In this document: positions 1 through 6,200 of the stretch, piece by piece
Layout of the letters: each line of letters starts with the position of its first letter
How positions within the stretch are numbered: position 1 is the first letter of the stretch
NCBI GenBank assembly: GCA_022825185.1
Contig: JAJDYK010000097.1
Coordinates: 1 to 11,267 of the forward strand
Length of the DNA stretch: 11,267 bases
Direction: 5' to 3'
DNA from: Candidatus Latescibacterota bacterium
GTDB lineage: Bacteria; Latescibacterota; UBA2968; UBA8231
The notes under the pieces: generated by a model
Seen by the model: only the letters and a program-made list of their open reading frames with translations
The model's database searches: none
Told to the model about the DNA's origin: nothing
Position numbers and translations under genes: made by a program

Positions 1-1
1 C

Positions 2-1747
2 GGCCAGCCCCGCGACTTCACCCTTGGCGGCCAGCCGCGAGCGTGGTCCAACGACGGCTTCTTCAACCAAATCTCCGGCCCCCTCGACCTGATCGACGGC
101 GATCCGGCGACCTCCTCGTCGGGCGTGTTCAAGACCGCCCAGAGCCAAGCCGGGGCGACGTTCTTTTGGGATTTGGGCGCACCCTTCCCAGTCAACCGCA
201 TCCGCTTCTTTCCCGCTCCCAACGACGACGCCTTCGTCAAAGCCTTTGAACTGCGGGTCAACGACGGCGAAAACTTCAACGACATCAACCGACCGCAATA
301 CGAGGTTTTGCGGCGGGTAGAAGTCAACCGCGAATCCACTGTCGATATCGAATTTGCTCCCTTGCAGGGCCGCTTCCTCCAGCTACTTGTGCTGTCGAAA
401 ACAGTGTTCAACATCGCGGAGTTTGAAATCTACGGGCAGGGCTTTGTGCCGGTCGCCAGCTACGAATCGGCGCTGCACTCCTTTGGCGGCCCGGTCAACT
501 ACGGCCGCTTGCGCGTACACGCCACGCAACTTGGAACCGGGGCCGCCAGCGCGGCCATCCAGATGCGGACTGGGGCCGACGACAGCCCGCTGGCGTACTT
601 TCGCCGCGACCGCGACACCGGTCGCCAGCAGGAAGTGCCCGCAGCCGAATACAATACCGACCTACCGCGACGCGCCCTGTACCGCCAAGACCCAGACACC
701 GGCGAGCTGTTAGAGGAACTGGACCGAGCCGAATACCTCAATCTGCCGATCGAGGAACAAGGGCCGGTGAGCGATTTCGTCAAGGGCGACATCCGCGACG
801 ACGTGAACAACTGGAGCGCGTGGTCGCCGAGCACGCACATCACCGGCACGGGCACGATCGAAGTGCCCATAGGGCTGCCCAGCCCGAGGGAATTCATGCA
901 GTTTCGCATCTTCTTCGATGGCGACGCTGAAAACGCCGTGCGCATCGACACCTTTCAGGTGGAGTTTTCGCCCGGGCTGGTCAGCGAGGCCGTCGGCGAG
1001 GTGGCTCTCGCCACCGATCCCTTTCCCGCCAGCGGCCTGCTCGAAGTCGCAGGGGGCATTGACACGACCTTTACCTACGACATCCGCACCGAGTTCGCAG
1101 ATGACGTAGCCGGGTATCACGGCGTCCGCATCGAGGCGTTTCCACCGCCGGTATTCGAGAGCCTGCAAATGGGCGATCCCCTCGTAGCGATGGAAGACTT
1201 TGAATGGGCGGCAACCGACCGCGGCTTCGACCTTTTCTTTGACCCCGTCGCCGCCGACAACAACCAACCCCTGCGGATCACCTTCCGCCTGCGGCTGCTG
1301 GTACACAACACCCCGATCAATGCCTATCTCCTCGGCGCGGGAAGCGTCCCACCACATCCCATCGCCCCGGGCAATGCCAGCGAATTAGTGGGCACCAATG
1401 CGACCAACGCCTTTGTGACTCAAGCGCAGCCCGAGTTACAAGTAGCACTTTCAACGGCCATCATCTCGCCCAACGGGGATGGCCGCAACGATGCCGTTGC
1501 CATTGACCTCGTGTTGTCCCAGTTCGCCGCAGATACAGCCGTGGCAGTCGAAATTTTCGACCTCAGCGGACGCCGAGTGCGGCAGCTAGTCTCCCAGCCT
1601 CGGCCAGCCGGTTTTTACTCCGAAACCTGGGACGGACGCGACGACCACGGCGCGCTGGTAGCTCCAGGCCTGTACCTCTGCCGCGTCGGCGTGGAAGCCG
1701 ACTTCGACGTGTTTGCCGCCGTAGAGCCGATAGGAGTGGTCTATTGA
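2..1747 (+). CDS. Exported discoidin-like / FlgD-Ig surface protein, paralogue A (5' end outside window)
   Basis: The reading frame is open through the left edge, so 581 C-terminal residues are visible and the true start lies upstream; the GTG at 125 is internal to a continuous domain. Visible residues about 30-147 look like a discoidin (F5/8 type C) beta-sandwich: LIDGDP, then a D-L-G strand, PVNRIRFFP, and a closing AEFEIYGQGF. Next comes a module with RTGADDSPLAYF and, at 266-275, DDVNNWSAWS. A second beta-sandwich begins near TTFTYDIRTEF (about 355). At 489-497 sits SPNGDGRND, followed by a FlgD-like Ig domain (FDLSGRRVRQL, then WDGRDDHG, then PGLYLCRV) that ends in PIGVVY. Such C-terminal domains are known in secreted and surface proteins of FCB-group bacteria. 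A carbohydrate- or protein-binding surface role is inferred; no catalytic motif is seen. The stop overlaps the start of the next, homologous gene. Confidence 0.85.
   Translation, partial: GQPRDFTLGGQPRAWSNDGFFNQISGPLDLIDGDPATSSSGVFKTAQSQAGATFFWDLGAPFPVNRIRFFPAPNDDAFVKAFELRVNDGENFNDINRPQYEVLRRVEVNRESTVDIEFAPLQGRFLQLLVLSKTVFNIAEFEIYGQGFVPVASYESALHSFGGPVNYGRLRVHATQLGTGAASAAIQMRTGADDSPLAYFRRDRDTGRQQEVPAAEYNTDLPRRALYRQDPDTGELLEELDRAEYLNLPIEEQGPVSDFVKGDIRDDVNNWSAWSPSTHITGTGTIEVPIGLPSPREFMQFRIFFDGDAENAVRIDTFQVEFSPGLVSEAVGEVALATDPFPASGLLEVAGGIDTTFTYDIRTEFADDVAGYHGVRIEAFPPPVFESLQMGDPLVAMEDFEWAATDRGFDLFFDPVAADNNQPLRITFRLRLLVHNTPINAYLLGAGSVPPHPIAPGNASELVGTNATNAFVTQAQPELQVALSTAIISPNGDGRNDAVAIDLVLSQFAADTAVAVEIFDLSGRRVRQLVSQPRPAGFYSETWDGRDDHGALVAPGLYLCRVGVEADFDVFAAVEPIGVVY
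1732..1746 (+). promoter_or_regulatory. Ribosome binding site and TTG start of paralogue B
   Basis: AGGAG at 1732-1736 lies seven bases before TTG at 1744-1746, whose last two bases begin the TGA stop of the previous gene (TTGA overlap). The nearest ATG in frame, at 1762, has no comparable Shine-Dalgarno sequence. This favours the TTG start and translational coupling to the upstream gene. Confidence 0.6.
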
Positions 1748-3816
1748 CCGCGCTGAGCAACATGCGATGGCTGGTGCTGCTCCTCGTCAGCAGCCCGGTG
1801 GCGGCGCAGACGCCTTCGGCTTGGGTCGTCGGAGGCACAAGCGGCGAGCCGTGGGCTGCGGCCGCAGAGCGCTGGATCGCCCTCGACGACTCTGTGCGCG
1901 CTGGGGCGATTCAGCCGCGGGCAATTCCCCTAGGCCACACGGTTACTCGCCAACTCGTGCGCACCGGCATTGCCACGACTCAGCGCAACCTCTTTGGCTA
2001 TCGCTGGAGTTTGCACAAGGGGCCGCGCCAGATCGAGGCCGACACCTTAGAAGTTGGCTGGCATCCGCGCCTGTGGCTAGGAGGCGGAACCAACGCCCTC
2101 GCACCGGAGGTCATGCGCGGGCTAGTCGACGGCGACGAACTAACCGCGAGCTTTGCCCACAGGGCACGGGCCGATGGCCGCCCCAACAGCGTGCAGTTCA
2201 TCACGCTCGACTTGGGCGTGCCCGTGCCCGTTGACAGCATCGTGTTCTTCCCGCCGCAGACCGGGCTGACCAGCGACAACCAGCGGCAGCGCGAGCTGTT
2301 CGCCCGCGCCTACGAAGTCAGCCGGACCAACGTGCCGGTCGAATGGCTGATCTTTGAAGACGAGACCACCTCAACCGGATCGGCGGGATACCACCCCCTC
2401 GACGAGATTCTCGCCAGCACCTTTGCCAACAACACCAGCGTCGTCTCGCTCGCAACCGATCTGCGCTTTACCCGCTTTCTCCGCTTCAAGTTCGGGGAGA
2501 CCTCCACCACGACCCTGCTGGCCGAAATCGAAGTCTTTGGTCGCGGCTACCCCCAAGAGGCCCGCTACATCTCCGCGCCCCATTCTTTCGGCCAAGCCGT
2601 GAGCTTGGGACGGGTCACGTGGAAATTCACCCGCTATCGCCTGTTGCCTTCTGGCGCGATCACCGCCGATCCCAGCGCACCTGTGCAGCTAAACTTGCAG
2701 ACCCGCGCCGGCTTCGACGACAATCCCAAGACGTACTTCATCTTCGACGACCTCGGCCGCCTGCTCGAAGTAGATGAGGACACCTATTTCGACTCGCCGC
2801 GCATAGTAGAGCGATTTTCCGAGGGCATCGCCGGCTTCCGCGCCAAGCGCGACGACGACATCGAAAACTGGAACAATTGGTCGGTCAATTACCAAGCGTC
2901 GGGCGACGAGATCCGCTCCTCAGACGGGGCCGAGTTCCTCCAGTTTCGCTTTACCATTACCACCGAAGACCCACTAACCTTTGGCGTGCTCGACAGCTTG
3001 GCTTTTGAGGTCTCGCCGCTGTTGGCCGACCGCGCGCTGGCGGAAATTGCCCTCGACGGGACTTCGGCGAGCTCAGTCGAGCCGCGCGCCAGTGCGGACG
3101 GGGCCGTCGAGGTGCCGCTCGGCGTCGCCCAGCGCTTTGCCTATCACATTCGCACGGAGGCCGGCAATCGCGCGGGGTTCGACGGCATTGAGCTGGAGGT
3201 TCCTCCGGGCACTCGCTTCCTCGACCTGACCATCGACGATCAGCCAGCGACCGAGGGCGAGGATTTTTCCCTCGCTGCCAGCGACGGGCGGTTGCGCTTC
3301 ACTTTTCCCACGGCATTCCAAGAAGACAAGGCGTTTCGCGTGCGCTTTCAAAGCGCGGTCTTCCAGCCATCGGTCTTTTTGGCCAGCCGCCTTTTTAACA
3401 CCTCGGCCGCTAGCTTGCCGCAGTCCATCGAAGCTGGAGACGCCCACGCCGACGTGACCAGCAATAGCATCCAAGTAGTATCCAGCGACGAAGCCCTAGG
3501 CGTTCTCGGGAAGGTTGGTCTATCTTCACCCGTGGCCACGCCCAACGGCGATGGGGTCAACGAACAGGTCGCCATTGGCTTCGACTTGTTCGGCGTCGCT
3601 GGGGGCGTATTGCGAGTGGAGGCGCACGACCTAAGTGGTCGGCGCTGCGCTGCGATTTTGGACGCGCAGGCCGCGGCCGGGCCATACTCGCTGCTATGGG
3701 ATGCGCGGGACGAGCAGGGGAAACTCGTGCCCCCAGGGCTGTACCTAATCCGCGTTGCAGTCGAGGTCGATCGCGGCACGTTCACCCGCGTGGAAGCGGT
3801 CGGAGTCGCGTACTGA
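1744..3816 (+). CDS. Exported discoidin-like / FlgD-Ig surface protein, paralogue B
   Basis: A complete 690-residue protein. Residues 1-22 form a signal peptide (hydrophobic VLLLVSSPVAAQ) with likely cleavage after the A-A-Q region. A discoidin-like sandwich spans about 125-269 (LVDGDELTASF, ITLDLGVPVPVDSIVFFPP, closing LLAEIEVFGRGY). It is followed by RAGFDDNPKTYF (about 321-332), DDIENWNNWS (371-380) and LQFRFTITTEDP (399-410). A further sandwich begins at FAYHIRTEAGNRAGFDG (465-481). TPNGDGVNE (599-607) introduces a FlgD-like Ig domain with HDLSGRR, WDARDEQGK and PPGLYLIRV, ending in AVGVAY. The order of modules matches its two neighbours, so the three are tandem paralogues. A binding or structural surface role is inferred. 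The TTG start is chosen for its Shine-Dalgarno sequence; ATG at 1762 would still leave a workable signal peptide. Confidence 0.88.
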   Translation: MTALSNMRWLVLLLVSSPVAAQTPSAWVVGGTSGEPWAAAAERWIALDDSVRAGAIQPRAIPLGHTVTRQLVRTGIATTQRNLFGYRWSLHKGPRQIEADTLEVGWHPRLWLGGGTNALAPEVMRGLVDGDELTASFAHRARADGRPNSVQFITLDLGVPVPVDSIVFFPPQTGLTSDNQRQRELFARAYEVSRTNVPVEWLIFEDETTSTGSAGYHPLDEILASTFANNTSVVSLATDLRFTRFLRFKFGETSTTTLLAEIEVFGRGYPQEARYISAPHSFGQAVSLGRVTWKFTRYRLLPSGAITADPSAPVQLNLQTRAGFDDNPKTYFIFDDLGRLLEVDEDTYFDSPRIVERFSEGIAGFRAKRDDDIENWNNWSVNYQASGDEIRSSDGAEFLQFRFTITTEDPLTFGVLDSLAFEVSPLLADRALAEIALDGTSASSVEPRASADGAVEVPLGVAQRFAYHIRTEAGNRAGFDGIELEVPPGTRFLDLTIDDQPATEGEDFSLAASDGRLRFTFPTAFQEDKAFRVRFQSAVFQPSVFLASRLFNTSAASLPQSIEAGDAHADVTSNSIQVVSSDEALGVLGKVGLSSPVATPNGDGVNEQVAIGFDLFGVAGGVLRVEAHDLSGRRCAAILDAQAAAGPYSLLWDARDEQGKLVPPGLYLIRVAVEVDRGTFTRVEAVGVAY

Positions 3817-3817
3817 T

Positions 3818-3829
3818 GGAGGCACCATG
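3818..3829 (+). promoter_or_regulatory. Ribosome binding site and ATG start of paralogue C
   Basis: GGAGG at 3818-3822 starts one base after the TGA stop of paralogue B and lies four bases before ATG 3827-3829. The frame is open further upstream (from 3755), but that would overlap the previous gene and place 24 arginine-rich residues before a clean signal peptide. The start at 3827 is therefore preferred. Confidence 0.7.
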
Positions 3830-6184
3830 AAAATGCTACCACTAGCGATTGCTTTCCTCCTATTCACGGTCGCGGCGAGCGGCCAAAACCTGAGCTTTAC
3901 CGGATCCGACTTCGCATCTTGGGCCCATCCGCAGGGGCTAGTGGAAGTCTTGCCGCAGGGCATTAAAGTGAAGCGCTTTGACCAGCGGTTCAACGCAGTG
4001 GCCAACGCCCGCGAGTTTTCCGGCCAGTCCATCGGCGAATACGGACGGCGCTTTGCGCGCACGCCGTCCAACCAGCAGCAGGCTGACCTAGCCGGCGACC
4101 AAGACCCCAACACTTGGTGGAAACCCGACCCGGACACCCCGGTGCAGTCGTGGTGGCTAGAGCTGGACTTGGGGCGCTCTGTGGTCGCCGATAAAGTGCG
4201 CATCCGCTTCCCCGATCGCGAGGGAGCCAAGCCCTTCAACTTTTTCTCAGTGTACGTCAGCCCGGGCATTCCGGTCTTCGGCGGCCGGGCCAAGCGCATC
4301 GTCTATCGCCGGCTGGGTAGGCCGATCAACAACAACACCGAATCCCTAGTCGAATTCGACCTCAACACAACCGGCCTCGCTTCGGCCACGGGCGAGTACC
4401 TGAGCGCGGACGAGGTACTCGACTTCGACATCATACGCTTCGTGCGCTTTGAAGCAGCCGGTGCAACGCCCGATGCAGCGCTCGCCGAAATAGAGGTAGA
4501 AGGCATTGGTTTCAACCTCTCCTCTATGGTACAAATCGAGGATCGCACCGAGCACTGGGGCGGACGGACGTGGACATCCAAGCACCGCGACTGCCCGGGC
4601 TGCGGCAAGGGCAGCGGGGCCGAGGCCCTCATCGACCAAGACGTGGGATTTCGCGGGTGGAATATCGAGGGATCCGACAAGGGCAACTGGCGCGATTCAG
4701 GCGTCTGGTCCGTCGTCGATTTCGGCAACGTCTTTCGCGTCGATCGCATCATTTGGCTGCCGATTGTGTCGGGCCGCGGCCCATTCCTCTACGGCTTCCA
4801 GCGCGACAAGCAGGGCAGTTGGCCCAGCTTCGATTTCTTCGCCTCCGACGGCACCCCCAGCAACAGCGCCGATCCGGTTGTCGAAGGCCCCTTCCACTAC
4901 GACTTGCTGTCGTCCGTGGCCAACTCCGGTCGCTACTTGTTCGACTTCCAGTTCGAGCCGCGCGCGCTGCGGCTGCTGTTGTGGCGCGTGACGCGGCCGC
5001 AGCAGTTCCACCGCGCCGCCCAACTCTTCGTCTTCCACAGTGAGGGCTATCCCGCGCAAGTCGAGCTGGAGTCCGAAGACATTTCCCTCGGCGGTGCCCG
5101 CAGTATGCGCTTCGTCGAATGGGACGCCGACCTACCGCCCGGCACCCGCATCGAAGTGGAAACCCAGACCGGCAATGGCTTCCAGACCCTCACGCGCTAC
5201 TTCCTTGCCAACGGCAAAGAAGTGACCAAACAAGCCTACGAGTCGGCCAAGTCCCGCAATCGCGGCGACATCGTCGAGGAAAACGTGCGAGACGACACTT
5301 GGAGCGCGTATAGCCAACCCCACCGGTTCTCTGGGCAAGCGTTCCTCTCGCCGTCGCCGCGACAGTGGCTGCGGGCGCGAGTGCGGCTCATCAGCGACGA
5401 TCCAGCAGTTTTTCCCACCCTGCGCTCCCTCACATTTGTGGCCAATGCGCCGGTCATCACCGCGGGGCTGACGGGCCGCGTTTTCCCCCGCGAAGCCGTC
5501 ATGGACACCTTACAGACGTTTCGCTACACCATCGCGCCGGTGGGCTTCAACAGCCGAGACGCTGGGTTCGACCGCGCACTCATCTTGCTGCCGCCCGGCG
5601 GTGGCCGCGACGCCGCATTCATCAGCGCATCCGTGGGAGGAGCCGAGGTCGCAGCCACTGGCCTGCTGCGGGGGGATTCGCTCTTGGTGGAACTGCCGCC
5701 GCCACTGGTCCGGCGCGATTCGGTCGCCATCGCCTTTTCCGCGCGCCTGTCCCATAGCCCTACAGTTTTCAACGCGTTCGTCGCCAACTCGGCCGCAGCA
5801 GATAACCTCCAAGGCGTCGTACCCGCCGAGTTCGGTGCCGATATAGTATTCGTGCCCGAGGCAGTCACCGGCGGCTCGTTGATCCGCAACGTCGAGTACA
5901 CCCGTTCGATAACTCCCAACGGCGATGGCGCAAACGATCAATGCGAACTGAATTTCACCGTCGTCAAGACCGAACAAGCACCGCGAGTACAGGTTTTTAC
6001 CCTAGACGGCCGGCCCATAGTCGAGCTCGCAAGTCAAGGTGCACCGGGGCGGCGCGTCCACTACGTCTGGGACGGACGGAACGCCGACCGCGCGGTGCCG
6101 CCCGGTATCTACGTCCTGCGCATTGCCATAGAAGCAGATGCCCGCGCCGACCGCGTTTACAGGCTTGTACATGTCGTTTATTAA
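3827..6184 (+). CDS. Exported double-discoidin-like / FlgD-Ig surface protein, paralogue C
   Basis: A 785-residue protein with signal peptide MKMLPLAIAFLLFTVAASGQ (cleavage near 20). It has two discoidin-like sandwiches, one more than is visible in its neighbours. The first spans about 85-229 (DQDPNTWWKPD, WWLELDLGRSVVADKVRIRF, closing ALAEIEVEGIGF). The second spans about 262-408 (EALIDQDVGFRGW, WSVVDFGNVFRVDRIIWLP, closing LFVFHSEGY). A C-P-G-C pair (256-259) lies between them; the only other cysteine in the mature chain is C706. Then come YFLANGKEV (458-466), VRDDTWSAYS (487-496), a sandwich starting at QTFRYTIAPVGF, and TPNGDGAND (696-704) leading to a FlgD-like Ig domain (WDGRNADRAVPPGIYVLRI) that ends in HVVY. 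The ten-base gap to paralogue B suggests one transcript. Ligand binding at the cell surface is inferred; no enzyme motif is visible. Confidence 0.87.
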   Translation: MKMLPLAIAFLLFTVAASGQNLSFTGSDFASWAHPQGLVEVLPQGIKVKRFDQRFNAVANAREFSGQSIGEYGRRFARTPSNQQQADLAGDQDPNTWWKPDPDTPVQSWWLELDLGRSVVADKVRIRFPDREGAKPFNFFSVYVSPGIPVFGGRAKRIVYRRLGRPINNNTESLVEFDLNTTGLASATGEYLSADEVLDFDIIRFVRFEAAGATPDAALAEIEVEGIGFNLSSMVQIEDRTEHWGGRTWTSKHRDCPGCGKGSGAEALIDQDVGFRGWNIEGSDKGNWRDSGVWSVVDFGNVFRVDRIIWLPIVSGRGPFLYGFQRDKQGSWPSFDFFASDGTPSNSADPVVEGPFHYDLLSSVANSGRYLFDFQFEPRALRLLLWRVTRPQQFHRAAQLFVFHSEGYPAQVELESEDISLGGARSMRFVEWDADLPPGTRIEVETQTGNGFQTLTRYFLANGKEVTKQAYESAKSRNRGDIVEENVRDDTWSAYSQPHRFSGQAFLSPSPRQWLRARVRLISDDPAVFPTLRSLTFVANAPVITAGLTGRVFPREAVMDTLQTFRYTIAPVGFNSRDAGFDRALILLPPGGGRDAAFISASVGGAEVAATGLLRGDSLLVELPPPLVRRDSVAIAFSARLSHSPTVFNAFVANSAAADNLQGVVPAEFGADIVFVPEAVTGGSLIRNVEYTRSITPNGDGANDQCELNFTVVKTEQAPRVQVFTLDGRPIVELASQGAPGRRVHYVWDGRNADRAVPPGIYVLRIAIEADARADRVYRLVHVVY

Positions 6185-6200
6185 GAGGGAGCACACTGTG
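6185..6200 (+). promoter_or_regulatory. Ribosome binding site and GTG start of the terminal operon gene
   Basis: A GAGGGAG stretch (6185-6191) directly follows the TAA stop of paralogue C and lies six bases before GTG 6198-6200. Translation from this GTG gives a compact signal peptide at once. The in-frame ATGs at 6138 and 6171 lie inside the upstream gene and would add charged residues ahead of the hydrophobic segment. Confidence 0.65.

Noticed and set aside
125..127. GTG as the start of the first gene
   Set aside because: The same frame is open back to the left edge and the upstream residues (LIDGDP and neighbours) belong to the same discoidin-like domain, so the gene starts outside the window.
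3755..3826. Upstream-extended start for paralogue C
   Set aside because: It would overlap paralogue B by 62 bases and add a charged stretch before the signal peptide; the ATG at 3827 has its own GGAGG.
4592..4603. CPGC considered as a c-type haem site
   Set aside because: The residue after the second Cys is Gly, not His, so it is not CxxCH.
6138..6197. ATG starts at 6138 and 6171 for the 881-residue protein
   Set aside because: Both lie within paralogue C. The GTG at 6198 has a ribosome binding site and gives a compact signal peptide.
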